Counted from the first letter of the stretch, positions 49,183-59,113 are shown. The stretch is 64,000 bases of DNA from Clostridia bacterium (GCA_017395425.1 JAFPUM010000054.1:1-64000); one strand, 5' to 3'. Notes: generated by a model not told the origin, from the letters alone. A program made the numbers and translations.

Positions 49183-50148
49183 TTGAAGCAAGTCATCGTT
49201 GGCAAGAACGACGCGGGACAACGGTTGAGCAAATTCATAGAAAAGAGCTTCCCGGCTATTCCTGCTTCGCTAATGTACAAAAGCATCCGTACTAAGAACA
49301 TCAAAGTCAATAGAAAACGATGTACGCCTGATCAAAAGCTATGTGAAGGTGATTTAGTTGACATATGGCTGAAAGACGAATTCTTCACACCTCCCATCCG
49401 GCAATACGAGTTTTTACAGGCGTCGGATAAACTTGACGTGGTGTATGAAGACGACAATATCCTGATTGCCAACAAACCGCAGGGATTAATTGTCCATCAG
49501 GACGAACGGTATGAACCGGACACCTTAATTTTTCGTATTCAGAAATATCTTTACAGCAAAGGCGAGTATCTGCCCGACGAGGAACAATCCTTTGTCCCCG
49601 CGTTAGTCAACCGCATTGACCGCAATACGGCCGGCATGGTCATCTCCGCTAAAAACGCCGCCGCACTGCGGATTCTCAATGCCAAGATGAAAGCCAGGGA
49701 GATTCATAAAAAATATCTTTGTCTGGTGTGCGGCTGCCCACACCCTGCCGAAGCCACATTGGAAGGATATCTTGAAAAAAACCAAAGCCAGAATCGCGTC
49801 TATATTGAAACCAAGCGTTCCGCGTCCGGCAAAACCATCCGCACACATTATAAAGTGGTGGAGACCATCGGGGACATCAGCTTAGTGGAAGTGGATTTGC
49901 TCACGGGACGCACCCATCAGATACGCGCTCACATGGCGTCCATCGGTCATCCGCTGCTGGGAGACGGCAAATACGGCACCAACCAGATCAATCACCGCCA
50001 CGGCTATAACAAACAAGCCCTATGTGCCTATCAGCTCACGTTTGATTTTCCGACGGATGCGGAGGAATTGAATTATCTGCGAGGCAAAAAATTTGAATTG
50101 ACAAAAATCCCCTTCGTGCAGGATTTTTACGCGGGGCGTATTCGTTAA
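49183..50148 (+). CDS. RluA family pseudouridine synthase
   Basis: A 321-residue RNA-modifying enzyme. N-terminal S4-like domain (about 12-75, GQRLSKFIEKSFP), then the catalytic domain with Asp in VNRIDRNTAGMV (a variant of HRLDxxTSG) and the GRTHQIRAHMASIGHPLLGD stretch. Related to RluC/RluD, which modify 23S rRNA; the exact target cannot be told. TTG start with GAGGT. Transcribed away from the spoIIIA operon. Confidence 0.9.
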   Translation: MKQVIVGKNDAGQRLSKFIEKSFPAIPASLMYKSIRTKNIKVNRKRCTPDQKLCEGDLVDIWLKDEFFTPPIRQYEFLQASDKLDVVYEDDNILIANKPQGLIVHQDERYEPDTLIFRIQKYLYSKGEYLPDEEQSFVPALVNRIDRNTAGMVISAKNAAALRILNAKMKAREIHKKYLCLVCGCPHPAEATLEGYLEKNQSQNRVYIETKRSASGKTIRTHYKVVETIGDISLVEVDLLTGRTHQIRAHMASIGHPLLGDGKYGTNQINHRHGYNKQALCAYQLTFDFPTDAEELNYLRGKKFELTKIPFVQDFYAGRIR

Positions 50149-50152
50149 TGCC

Positions 50153-50201
50153 AAAAAAACAGGGCAATCTCATAGTATCACGGTGAGACTGCCCTGTTTT
50201 T
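50153..50201. terminator. Bidirectional terminator between pseudouridine synthase and rqcH
   Basis: Stem AAACAGGGCA with TGCCCTGTTT (one mismatch) and an inner TCTCA/TGAGA block. A T run follows on plus and an A run precedes, so it can terminate both converging genes. Confidence 0.9.
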
Positions 50202-50238
50202 AGCAGCAAAATATTGTAAAGCGTATTTGGTTTTCATA

Positions 50239-52017
50239 TTATTGACCGCTGTTTTTGGCGTTCTCTGCCAATCGCTCGGTCAACTTTTCATCGGGATGCA
50301 CATAGAGTGTATTCTGATGGGTATAAATCACCATACCGGGCTTCGCGCCGCGCGGTTTGCTCACATATTTCACAAAGGTATAATCCACCGGCACCAATCC
50401 AGACTGCCTTGCACCGCTATGATAGGCGGCAAGCTGCGCTGCCTGTTCGATGGTGCGATTGGGCGGCTGCCGATCCTCGCAGACAATCACGGTATGGGAA
50501 CCGGGTATTTTCAACGTATGGAGCCACATATCATAATTTCTGCTGTCCCTGAGCGTCAGACGATCATTCTGAATATTGTTTCGCCCGACAAGTATGGTAA
50601 AGCCGTCGTCTGAAACAAAACGAAGCGGCGGAAGTGCTGACGGCTGTTTGCCGGATTTCCCTTTTCCGGAGGAAGCTTTCAGCACCCCCTGCTGCATCAG
50701 TTCCTGCCGTATTTCTGACAGCTCCCGTTCCGATGAAGCACGGGAAAGGGCATCTAGCACCGAATCAAGATAGGCAAGTTCCGCTTTGCCCTGTTCTATC
50801 AGCCCGGTCAGATGCTGTTCGGCAGTCTGCGCTTTTCGGTACTCTTTATAATACTTCTGTGCGTTTTGAACGGGAGACAATGTCGGGTCGAGCCGGACGG
50901 TGACGGTAGCACAATCCTCAGAAAAATAGTCAACCACCTCCGCTATCGTATCTCCCTTTTGCAGCAAATGAAGATTGGCATGAATCAGATCGCCGTTTCT
51001 GCGCAATTGCTCGCGGTCGGCACATTGCTTCAGTTCTTCCTGCTGAAGCGCGAGCTTTTTCGCGGTGCGGGATGAAGCATTGACAAGTATTTTTAATAGG
51101 TCCTGCGACTTGGCTTTCATGCGGTCGCCCAAATCACGCTTGACATAGTATTGATCCAGCATGGATGAAAAGTCATCATAGGCACGCAATAGCGCAGAAC
51201 TGCCATACTGAGTGACCGCCATAAATGTAAAGTCTATCGGCTTTTTATTCACATTAACCAATGTAGGAGCGCCCTTCTTCTCCAAAACAGACTGTAAATG
51301 GCGAAGCTGATCTGTCAGTTTATCCCATTGTGCCTGATCCATTTGATCAACATGCGTATCGGTAAAACCCGTGGCGCGATAGGCAAGTTCTCGGGCTGCA
51401 ATCGGTGAAATCCCCTGAATGACCGTCATGCAAGCCTTGTCAAGTTTATAGCCTTTACATATTTTGATCGTATTAGCCAGACTTTCCGCGTCGGCTGACA
51501 GCGGATTCTGCTTTTCCTGCGCGGGAGGAAGCTCATACTGAATGCCCGGCAGTATCAGCCGCAGTGAACTGAGATCACTGTCAATCCGTTTTACTGCGTC
51601 GATGACCAATCCCCGTTCGTCAATCAGGATAATATTGGAATGCCGCCCCATGATTTCCACCGCTACGGTGAGTTCAATCTCATCTCCCAGTTCGTTATGC
51701 GCGTCGAATTTCAGCAGCAGCACACGCTCCAGCCCTGCCTGTTCCACTGCCGACAGTCTGGCGCCGCACAGACGTTTGCGCAGCAGCATACACAGCATCG
51801 GCGGCTGGGCGGGATTCTCTACGGAAAATGATGTAAAGTGAATGCGTGCGGAATTGGCGGAAGCGGACAAGAGCAGCTTGCGATTGGCATTTTTTCCCCG
51901 CATGGAAAAAATCAACGTTTCCTTGGAAGGCTGGTAGATTTTATCTACCTTCGCACCCAGAATGCCGTCCGCTATTTCTTTTCGCAACAAATGGAGCATT
52001 GCCCCATCCAGAGCCAT
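50239..52017 (-). CDS. rqcH: Rqc2 homolog RqcH (NFACT family)
   Basis: A 592-residue ribosome quality-control factor. N-terminal NFACT-N domain (LHLLRKEIADGILGAKVDKIYQP and the EIMGRHSNIILID stretch), helix-hairpin-helix, a long coiled coil (about 270-440), then the NFACT-R domain (SDDGFTILVGRNNIQNDRLT, DMWLHTLKIPGSHTVI). In Bacillus RqcH adds C-terminal alanine tails to stalled peptides on 60S-like 50S subunits. Older annotations call it fibronectin-binding protein. It is downstream of nif3 and trmK. Confidence 0.93.
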   Translation of the reverse strand: MALDGAMLHLLRKEIADGILGAKVDKIYQPSKETLIFSMRGKNANRKLLLSASANSARIHFTSFSVENPAQPPMLCMLLRKRLCGARLSAVEQAGLERVLLLKFDAHNELGDEIELTVAVEIMGRHSNIILIDERGLVIDAVKRIDSDLSSLRLILPGIQYELPPAQEKQNPLSADAESLANTIKICKGYKLDKACMTVIQGISPIAARELAYRATGFTDTHVDQMDQAQWDKLTDQLRHLQSVLEKKGAPTLVNVNKKPIDFTFMAVTQYGSSALLRAYDDFSSMLDQYYVKRDLGDRMKAKSQDLLKILVNASSRTAKKLALQQEELKQCADREQLRRNGDLIHANLHLLQKGDTIAEVVDYFSEDCATVTVRLDPTLSPVQNAQKYYKEYRKAQTAEQHLTGLIEQGKAELAYLDSVLDALSRASSERELSEIRQELMQQGVLKASSGKGKSGKQPSALPPLRFVSDDGFTILVGRNNIQNDRLTLRDSRNYDMWLHTLKIPGSHTVIVCEDRQPPNRTIEQAAQLAAYHSGARQSGLVPVDYTFVKYVSKPRGAKPGMVIYTHQNTLYVHPDEKLTERLAENAKNSGQ

Positions 52018-52056
52018 ATAGAATCCTCTCCTTTTCTGTCTTTATCATTCAAAAAT

Positions 52057-52851
52057 TCATTGCATTGTAAATCGCAACGGATCATCCAACGTCGTAACTT
52101 CCACTGACAAGGTGGGAAATCCCTCCCGCAGCGCAGAAGCCAACCCAGACAGCGCCACTGCTTCCGTTGCATAATGACCGGCGGGAATCAAGGTGATGCC
52201 GTTTTGCGCCGCATAGAGCAACTCATGATGCTTGGCTTCACCGGTTACAAAAGCGTCGATGCCGTTTTTTGGGCATTCAAAGACAAATTCTCCGCACGCA
52301 CCGCCGCCTACCGCAATCGTCTGAATGGATTTACCCCCGTCTACGTATTCAATGCCATGCCGTCCGCGCAGTTTTTCCATGACATAATCCGCCAATTCTC
52401 CGGGAGACAGCGGTTCGCTTAATTCGCCCGCACGTCCGATATAATTTTTCTGCACAAGCCCATCCTGTACCTGTTCCGAAACAGAAAAAACCGGGCGGAT
52501 ATTCTGTAAACCCAATTTGCTTGCCAATAAGTCATTCACGCCGCCCGGCGCGATGTCATAATTGGTATGCGCCGAAATCGCGGAAATGCCGTGCGCCACT
52601 AGAGCGAACACCGGCATTTCATGCGTCAACTGCCGAAGGGGACGAAAGATGACCGGGTGATGAGAGACAATCAATTCCGCTCCCGCCGATGCCGCGTAAC
52701 GGATGACTTCACGCGTCACATCCAGCGATACCACCGCTTTGGTAATCTCTCTGCCGCTGTCTACCATAATCCCACTGTTGTCATAGCTTTCCTGCAGCCG
52801 ATAGGGATACCGGCTGTCAAGATATTCATAGATAGCTTTCACTGTTATCAT
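52057..52851 (-). CDS. Nif3-like dinuclear metal centre protein
   Basis: A 264-residue YqfO/NIF3 family protein with metal-binding His residues in VSHHPVIF, the ISAHTNYDIAPGGVND stretch and, near the end, GHYATEAVALSGL. Short form without the central insertion. Function is uncertain although some members have GTP cyclohydrolase or hydrolase-like assignments. The start overlaps the trmK end by 26 bases; SD AGGAGA lies within trmK. The trmK-nif3 pairing is conserved in Firmicutes. Confidence 0.9.
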   Translation of the reverse strand: MITVKAIYEYLDSRYPYRLQESYDNSGIMVDSGREITKAVVSLDVTREVIRYAASAGAELIVSHHPVIFRPLRQLTHEMPVFALVAHGISAISAHTNYDIAPGGVNDLLASKLGLQNIRPVFSVSEQVQDGLVQKNYIGRAGELSEPLSPGELADYVMEKLRGRHGIEYVDGGKSIQTIAVGGGACGEFVFECPKNGIDAFVTGEAKHHELLYAAQNGITLIPAGHYATEAVALSGLASALREGFPTLSVEVTTLDDPLRFTMQ

Positions 52852-53545
52852 TGTCTTTCTTCTCCTCTCCATGAGCATACGCCCGCAATTGCGCTGACAT
52901 TGAACGCCAATGCGCTTCTTGTTCCGGAAGCTGCTGTGCCGCCATGCCATCGGCAACGGCTTCCAGAATATCAGCCTGTTTTTCCAGAAGACGCACGGAA
53001 AGAGGATTGTCGCATCCCAAGCGTCCCGCATAAAAGTCAAATTCGGTAAAAGGCGTGGGATTTGTTGAATAGGTGGCATGAATCACCGTGTAAATCCGAT
53101 TTGCTTCGCATACAGGTTTTTCAGCTATCATCGTAAATCCATGCCGATACAGAAATTCCCTGAGCCGTTCCACATGGGACATCGGCTGTAATATCAGACG
53201 ATATTTCTCATGACATATCCAGTCAGCCTGCGCCATAATCGCAGCAATGGCATCTCCCCCCATGCCGGCGATGATGATATCATCCACGTCATCCGGCGGG
53301 ATTTTAGCAAGCCCGTCTGCTGTAAAGGTGATAATCTTGTCAGATAATCCGTATCGTTGGATATTGGATTTGGCTGATTGGATGGGTTCCTCATGGATAT
53401 CGGAAGCGTATGCACGGGGAACCTTACCGCTTTGAACCAACCAGATGGGCAGATACGCGTGATCGGTGCCGATATCCGCCGGAACCATCCCTTCCCGAAC
53501 CATTTCCGCACAAGCTGCCAGACGGGCACCGAGCGAAAAAAGCAT
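52826..53545 (-). CDS. trmK: tRNA (adenine-22-N1)-methyltransferase
   Basis: A 239-residue class I SAM-dependent methyltransferase. N-terminal RLAACAEMVREG and VPADIGTDHAYLPIWL form the SAM site, ASDIHEEPIQSAKSNI continues it, and DIIIAGMGGDAI is the TrmK signature. It methylates A22 of some tRNAs, and is essential in some Gram-positives. A helical C-terminus follows. Coupled to the nif3 gene. Confidence 0.93.
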   Translation of the reverse strand: MLFSLGARLAACAEMVREGMVPADIGTDHAYLPIWLVQSGKVPRAYASDIHEEPIQSAKSNIQRYGLSDKIITFTADGLAKIPPDDVDDIIIAGMGGDAIAAIMAQADWICHEKYRLILQPMSHVERLREFLYRHGFTMIAEKPVCEANRIYTVIHATYSTNPTPFTEFDFYAGRLGCDNPLSVRLLEKQADILEAVADGMAAQQLPEQEAHWRSMSAQLRAYAHGEEKKDNDNSESYL

Positions 53546-53576
53546 ATCGCTGATTCTCCTTTCCGTAAACAGAAAT

Positions 53577-53616
53577 AAGGTCTGTCACAACGAAAGATTT
53601 CGCAGCGACAGACCTT
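53577..53616 (-). terminator. Terminator after the DUF1858 gene
   Basis: Stem AAGGTCTGTC with GACAGACCTT and a nested CGAAA/TTTCG hairpin. On the minus strand it is followed by ATTTCT. Confidence 0.8.
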
Positions 53617-53630
53617 CTCTCAAAATATCA

Positions 53631-53831
53631 TTACTTTCCCTGAATATGAGCGTTCAGCTTACTGACCAGTTCATCGGCGTTGACACCGTGAACCATACAC
53701 GCCTGCTCAATGGATTCGCCTCTGGAAGCGGGACAGCCCAGACAGTGCATTCCCATCTCCAGAAAAAACGGCGCAGTGGAAGAATCTATATCGAGAATAT
53801 CGCCGATAATTGTATCTTTTGTAATTTCCAT
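53631..53831 (-). CDS. DUF1858 redox-disulfide protein
   Basis: A 66-residue protein with the motif HCLGCPAS, a CxxC pair typical of the hybrid-cluster-protein-associated redox disulfide domain (DUF1858). It likely binds metal or forms a redox disulfide; the role is unknown. ATG behind GGGAGG, with its own promoter and terminator, so a single-gene unit. Confidence 0.87.
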   Translation of the reverse strand: MEITKDTIIGDILDIDSSTAPFFLEMGMHCLGCPASRGESIEQACMVHGVNADELVSKLNAHIQGK

Positions 53832-53862
53832 CACTTTTGCCTCCCTTACTTTTATGGCATAC

Positions 53863-53891
53863 ATTATATTATGAAAAAATGAAATTGTCAA
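53863..53891 (-). promoter_or_regulatory. SigA promoter of the DUF1858 gene
   Basis: Minus-strand TTGACA (53886-53891) and TATAAT (53863-53868), 17-base spacer. Confidence 0.85.
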
Positions 53892-53985
53892 TATTCATTT
53901 TCCATAATTTAGCAATCGCATTTTCTTCATTTTCTGCCATTGGAATATTTGTCCCTAAAAGGCCCATAAAACAAAAATCTCTCTC

Positions 53986-54014
53986 TTGACAATTGAACCG
54001 TTTTGGCTTACAAT
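53986..54014 (+). promoter_or_regulatory. SigA promoter of parE-parC
   Basis: TTGACA at 53986-53991 and TACAAT at 54009-54014, 17-base spacer, about 65 bases before the parE start. Confidence 0.85.
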
Positions 54015-54078
54015 TAAGATTTGTAGATGACTATCCCCACACATTCGTTTTATTTTTGATACAAAATGGAGACAGAAC

Positions 54079-56070
54079 ATGGAGCAATTGCAAAATTCCC
54101 CGGAAAAAAAAGAATACGGAAATGACAATATTGTAGCGCTCAAAGGCGCCGACAGAGTACGCAAGCGTCCCGCCGTTATCTTCGGCTCAGACGGCATAGA
54201 AGGCTGCTGTCACTCGGTCTTTGAAATCCTGTCCAACTCGATTGACGAAGCACGGGAAGGGTACGGCAAAAAAATCATTGTGACCCGTTTTGCGGACGGT
54301 TCCATTCAGGTGGAAGATTTCGGGCGCGGCATTCCCGTGGATTACAACAACGTGGAACAGCGTTACAACTGGGAACTGGTATTCTGCGAAATGTACGCGG
54401 GCGGCAAATACAACAACGACGACGGCGAAATTTATGAATATTCACTCGGACTGAACGGTTTGGGATTGTGTGCCACGCAGTACGCTTCCGAATATATGGA
54501 CGCCGAAATCCGCCGTGACGGAACGAGATTTTCCCTGCATTTTGAACACGGCGAGCCGATTGGCGAAATGAAAAAAGAGCCTTATAACGGGAAACAGACC
54601 GGCTCCCGCATCAAATGGAAACCGGATCTGGAAGTCTTTACCGATATTGCCATTCCTCTGGAATATTTTCAGGATACCATGCGTCGTCAGGCAATTGTCA
54701 ATGCGGGTGTACTGTTTATCCTCGACGATAAAGCCAGCGGTGAGACATTTGAATATTTCTATCAGGACGGTATTGCCGATCATGTAAGAGAACTTGCGGG
54801 AGACGACGCCATTTCGCAGGTGCAGTTCTGGCAGTGCGATCGACGCGGACGTGACCGCGAAGACAAGCCGGATTACAACGTAAAAATCAACGCGGCGGTT
54901 GCTTTCTCCAATCGCGTCTGCGTCAGCGAATATTATCACAATTCCAGTTGGCTGGAATACGGCGGCGCACCTCAGAAGGCAGTACGCAGCGCGTTTGTCG
55001 CCATGATTGATGCCCGTCTCAAACAGACCGGCAAATACGCCAAAAACGAGAGCAAAGTCACGGCGCAGGATGTGGAGGACTGTCTGATTATTGTGGTGTC
55101 GTCCTTCTCCAACCAGACCAGCTATGAAAACCAAACAAAAAAAGCCATTACCAACCGCTTTATACAGGAAGCCATGACCGAGTTTTTCCGCCATCAATTG
55201 GAAATCTGGTTCCTTGAAAACCCGTTGGAGGCAGACAAAATCTGCGGACAGGTACTGCTCAATAAACAGAGCCGGGAACAGGCGGAAAAACAGCGCCTTG
55301 CCATCAAGAAAAATCTCTCGTCCAATATGGATATCACCTCCCGCGTCAATAAATTCATCGACTGCCGTTCCAAAGACCCCAGCGAACGCGAACTGTATAT
55401 CGTGGAAGGCGATTCGGCAGCCGGTTCCTGCAAGAATGCCCGCGACCCCGCGTTTCAGGGCATTATGCCGGTCCGCGGCAAGATACTCAACTGTCTCAAG
55501 GCAGATTATACCAAAATCTTCAAAAGCGAAATAATAACCGATCTCATTAAGGTGCTGGGTTGCGGTGTAGACGTAAAGGGACATCAGAATAAGAACCTCT
55601 CCACCTTTGATATCACCCAGCTTCGCTGGAACAAGGTCATCATCTGCACCGATGCCGATGTGGATGGCTTTCAGATTCGCACCCTGATTCTGACCATGAT
55701 CTACCGGCTCATGCCTGATCTGATTGACGCAGGCAAGGTGTACATTGCCGAGTCGCCGCTTTATGAAATTACCTGCGGCAGCGATACCTATTTTGCCTAC
55801 ACCGAGCAGGAAAAAACCGAGATTCTTGAAAAAATCAGCAAAAAGAAATTTACCATCCAGCGCTCCAAGGGACTGGGCGAAAACGACGCAGACATGATGA
55901 GTTTTACCACCATGGCGCCCGCCACCCGTCGGCTCATTCAGGTCATGCCCGCCGACCGCGAACCCACGGAACAGATGTTCGACGTGCTGCTGGGCGATAA
56001 TCTGAGCGGGCGCAAAGAATATATCGCGCTGCACGGCAGCGAGTTTATCGAACTGGCGGATATTCAGTAA
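54079..56070 (+). CDS. parE: Type IIA topoisomerase subunit B (ParE-like)
   Basis: A 663-residue ATPase subunit. GHKL motifs: ILSNSIDEAREGYG with the catalytic Glu, VEDFGRGIPVD and a LGLNGLGLCATQYAS lid. The TOPRIM domain has VEGDSAAGSC and the metal site DADVDGFQIRTL. The sequence is divergent from canonical GyrB (GLNGLGL instead of GVHGVGA), which fits a topoisomerase IV or second-enzyme role in decatenating chromosomes. ATG with GGAGA. The partner A subunit follows after 49 bases. Confidence 0.88.
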   Translation: MEQLQNSPEKKEYGNDNIVALKGADRVRKRPAVIFGSDGIEGCCHSVFEILSNSIDEAREGYGKKIIVTRFADGSIQVEDFGRGIPVDYNNVEQRYNWELVFCEMYAGGKYNNDDGEIYEYSLGLNGLGLCATQYASEYMDAEIRRDGTRFSLHFEHGEPIGEMKKEPYNGKQTGSRIKWKPDLEVFTDIAIPLEYFQDTMRRQAIVNAGVLFILDDKASGETFEYFYQDGIADHVRELAGDDAISQVQFWQCDRRGRDREDKPDYNVKINAAVAFSNRVCVSEYYHNSSWLEYGGAPQKAVRSAFVAMIDARLKQTGKYAKNESKVTAQDVEDCLIIVVSSFSNQTSYENQTKKAITNRFIQEAMTEFFRHQLEIWFLENPLEADKICGQVLLNKQSREQAEKQRLAIKKNLSSNMDITSRVNKFIDCRSKDPSERELYIVEGDSAAGSCKNARDPAFQGIMPVRGKILNCLKADYTKIFKSEIITDLIKVLGCGVDVKGHQNKNLSTFDITQLRWNKVIICTDADVDGFQIRTLILTMIYRLMPDLIDAGKVYIAESPLYEITCGSDTYFAYTEQEKTEILEKISKKKFTIQRSKGLGENDADMMSFTTMAPATRRLIQVMPADREPTEQMFDVLLGDNLSGRKEYIALHGSEFIELADIQ

Positions 56071-56119
56071 TTTCTATCTTTTATTCTATATTTCTATCAA
56101 ACCACACGAAGGTGATTAT

Positions 56120-58354
56120 TTGGCTCCCAAAAAGAGAAAAACCTCGCCGCAGCAGGCGGCAATGAGCGGTTATATCAAAGGCGCGGGCGAAGTGGTGCCG
56201 CAGGCTATCGTGGATACGCTCGAAGGAAATTATATGCCCTATGCCATGAGCGTCATCATGAGCCGCGCGATTCCGGAAATCGATGGCTTCAAGCCTTCTC
56301 ACCGCAAGCTGCTCTATACCATGTACAAAATGGGACTGCTTGGCGGAGCCCGGCAAAAATCCTCCAAAATCGCCGGTTCCACGATGGCACTCAATCCCCA
56401 CGGCGACGCGGCAATCTATGATACAATGGTGAGAATGACGGTCGCTTATGAAGCACTGCTTCACCCATACGTCGATTCCAAAGGTTCCTTCGGCAAAGCC
56501 TATTCGCGTGACACACAGGCGGCAGCCTCCCGATATACCGAAGCGCGTCTGGCGCCGATTGCCGCTGAGCTTTTCCGCGACATCGACAGTGACGCCATCG
56601 ATATGGTTGATAATTTCGACAATACGATGAAAGAGCCGTCACTGCTGCCTGTGACGTTTCCCACGATTCTGTGCAATACCAACACCGGTATTGCAGTGGG
56701 CATGGCAAGCTCGATCTGCTCCTTCAATCTCAACGAACTCATCGAAACCACCATCCAGCTTCTCAAAAATCCCGCACATGATATCAGTTCCACCTTGCTT
56801 GCGCCGGATTTTCCGGGCGGCGGGCAGATCATTTACAACAAAACGGAACTGGAAAAAATCTATCATACCGGACGGGGCAGCATCAAAGTACGCGCCCGCT
56901 ATTCCTACGATCGCGACGCCAACTGCATCGACGTGACCCAGATCCCTCCCACCACCACCTGTGAACAGATCATCGAGAAGGTTATCGAATTGGTCAAGGC
57001 AGGCAAGATCAAGGAAATATCCGATATCCGTGACGAACAGGGTTTGCACGGTCTGCGCATTACGATGGACCTCAAACGCGGCACAGACCCCGATAAGCTC
57101 ATGCAGAAGCTCTATAAATTTACTTCGCTGGAGGATAGCTTCGCCTGTAATTTCAATGTGCTGATTCATGGCGCCCCTCAGGTACTGGGTGTAGACGGGA
57201 TTCTGGACGAATGGATCAGGTTCCGTATGAATTGCGTGGAACGCCGCACCCGCTTTATTCTCGACAAGAAAAAAGAACGTCTCCATCTGCTGGAAGGTCT
57301 GCAAAAGATTCTGCTGGACATAGACAAGGCTATCAGAATCATCCGCGAGACGGAAGAGGAAGCGGAAGTCGTTCCCCATCTCATGAAGGGATTTGATATC
57401 GACGAAGTGCAGGCGGAATATGTCGCTGAAATCAAGCTGCGCCATATCAATCGCGAATATATTCTCAAACGCACGGAGGATATTGAAGCTCTTCGCGCCG
57501 ATATCGCCGATCTGGAAGAAATTCTGGCTTCTCCCAAGCGCGTCCGGAAAATCATCATTGACGAGCTCAAAACCGTCTCCAAGAAATACGGGCAGCCCCG
57601 CCGCAGTATGATTCTCTATGACGTGGAAGAAACCGCCATCGATGATATTTCCCTGGTGCCGGATTACGCGGTTCACCTTTTTATTACAAAGGAAGGCTAC
57701 ATCAAAAAAATCAGCCCGCAGTCGCTCCGCATGAGCAGCGACCAAAAACTGAAAGAGGGCGACGAAATCGTACAGACCTTTGAAACACGCAATCTGGCGG
57801 AGCTGCTCTTCATCACGGATCAATGCCGGGTGTATAAAGCCAAGGTCAGTGATTTCAGCGATACCAAAGCAAGCGTTCTGGGCGAATATATCCCTGCCGT
57901 GCTGAGTATGGAAGAAGACGAGCATATCCTGTATGCGATTCTGACCACGGATTACAGCGGCTATGTTCTTTTTGCCTACGAAAACGGCAAGGTGGCAAAA
58001 GCCGAACTTACCACATATGCTACCAAAACCAACCGTAAAAAACTGCTTGCCGCTTACAGTGACAAATCTCCGTTAATCAAAGCGCTGTGGATTGCCGAGG
58101 ACTGTGATCTGCTGCTGCGCTCCTCTGCTGACAAACTGCTGATTTTTTCTTCTTCCGAGATTCCCGCTAAAACCCGTACCGCACAGGGCAATCAGGTGAT
58201 GACGCTGCGGCGTAACGCAGTAATCAGCGATATGGTGATCTTTGCGCCGGGCATGGTCAGACCCGAGAATGAAAAGAAATTCCGTCCCCGCCACCTTCCC
58301 GCTGCCGGCGTCATCAGTGATGAGCAGCAAGGTGAACAGACCTCGCTTTTATAA
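56120..58354 (+). CDS. parC: Type IIA topoisomerase subunit A (ParC-like)
   Basis: A 744-residue DNA-cleaving subunit. Catalytic Tyr139 in AAASRYTEARL. A coiled-coil arm (about 400-490) and a C-terminal beta-pinwheel follow, without the GyrA box (QRRGGxG), which favours ParC over GyrA. The quinolone-determining segment reads NPHGDAAIYDT, with Ala97 where the drug-binding Ser normally stands. TTG start with AAGGTG. Paired with the ParE-like gene in one operon. Confidence 0.9.
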   Translation: MAPKKRKTSPQQAAMSGYIKGAGEVVPQAIVDTLEGNYMPYAMSVIMSRAIPEIDGFKPSHRKLLYTMYKMGLLGGARQKSSKIAGSTMALNPHGDAAIYDTMVRMTVAYEALLHPYVDSKGSFGKAYSRDTQAAASRYTEARLAPIAAELFRDIDSDAIDMVDNFDNTMKEPSLLPVTFPTILCNTNTGIAVGMASSICSFNLNELIETTIQLLKNPAHDISSTLLAPDFPGGGQIIYNKTELEKIYHTGRGSIKVRARYSYDRDANCIDVTQIPPTTTCEQIIEKVIELVKAGKIKEISDIRDEQGLHGLRITMDLKRGTDPDKLMQKLYKFTSLEDSFACNFNVLIHGAPQVLGVDGILDEWIRFRMNCVERRTRFILDKKKERLHLLEGLQKILLDIDKAIRIIRETEEEAEVVPHLMKGFDIDEVQAEYVAEIKLRHINREYILKRTEDIEALRADIADLEEILASPKRVRKIIIDELKTVSKKYGQPRRSMILYDVEETAIDDISLVPDYAVHLFITKEGYIKKISPQSLRMSSDQKLKEGDEIVQTFETRNLAELLFITDQCRVYKAKVSDFSDTKASVLGEYIPAVLSMEEDEHILYAILTTDYSGYVLFAYENGKVAKAELTTYATKTNRKKLLAAYSDKSPLIKALWIAEDCDLLLRSSADKLLIFSSSEIPAKTRTAQGNQVMTLRRNAVISDMVIFAPGMVRPENEKKFRPRHLPAAGVISDEQQGEQTSLL

Positions 58355-58408
58355 TGTGGACAAATCATTTGATTCGACAAGTATTTATCGTTTTTTAATA
58401 AATTCCGC

Positions 58409-58437
58409 TTGACAAACGGTATAAACAGGATTATAAT
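58409..58437 (+). promoter_or_regulatory. SigA promoter of the downstream lipoprotein gene
   Basis: TTGACA at 58409-58414 and TATAAT at 58432-58437, 17-base spacer. No clear terminator of parC is visible before it. Confidence 0.88.
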
Positions 58438-58488
58438 GACAGCATAAGCACCTGTGTCGGGTTATTACTGTGAAACGAGGTTTTGGAT

Positions 58489-59013
58489 ATGAAAAAACGA
58501 TTCATACTGTGTTGGTTAAGCATTTGGCTGCTGCTGGAACTGGCAGGCTGCGGAGATGTGGAAGCCATATGGAAGCAATCACTTTCCGAAAAGTTAGGTT
58601 TTGACTGTTCGCAGGCAGAGATGATGGACAGCTATGATTCTCACGGCGGATTTAACGGAGACGGCTCTTCCCTCTACACGCTCCAGTTTTCCCAGGTAAA
58701 CGCCGTGGAAGCGCTGCGAATTATCAAAAGCAGCGATCAGTGGCATGAACTCCCGCTTCCCGATGAATATACGGCGGAAATATACGGTCTGGAAAAAGAA
58801 TATTATTACTACACCCCTTCTCTGATTCGTGATGACGATTGGGACAATCCCCTGATGCCGCGTGTGAAGAACGGCTATTATCTCTTTATTGACCGTGGCA
58901 GCACCCTCTCGGACGACAAGGACGCACCTGTTTCGAGAGACTATCTCAATTACTCGATTGCCATTTTTGACACGGATCACAATACACTGTATTACGGTGA
59001 AAGCGATTCCTGA
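58489..59013 (+). CDS. Hypothetical lipoprotein
   Basis: A 174-residue protein with basic N-terminus, hydrophobic stretch and lipobox LAGC near residue 20, so exported and lipidated. The rest is acidic and Tyr-rich (for example EYYYYTPS) and not recognised. It has its own consensus promoter, and hairpins follow. Start at the ATG rather than the TTG two codons earlier. No function can be proposed. Confidence 0.78.
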   Translation: MKKRFILCWLSIWLLLELAGCGDVEAIWKQSLSEKLGFDCSQAEMMDSYDSHGGFNGDGSSLYTLQFSQVNAVEALRIIKSSDQWHELPLPDEYTAEIYGLEKEYYYYTPSLIRDDDWDNPLMPRVKNGYYLFIDRGSTLSDDKDAPVSRDYLNYSIAIFDTDHNTLYYGESDS

Positions 59014-59024
59014 CAGTAAAAATA

Positions 59025-59113
59025 GCGGCGGGCTGACGCTTCTGAAAGCGTGCAGCCCGCCGCCTGATTGATTGGGATGAATCATACCCGCGCCTTTATG
59101 TGCGGGCTTTTTT
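59025..59113 (+). terminator. Two hairpins after the lipoprotein gene
   Basis: A long stem GCGGCGGGCTG/CAGCCCGCCGC with an inner ACGCTT/AAGCGT block (59025-59063), then CCCGC/GCGGG (59087-59106) with a six-T tail at 59108-59113. The second overlaps the end of the convergent Lgt-like gene. Confidence 0.85.
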
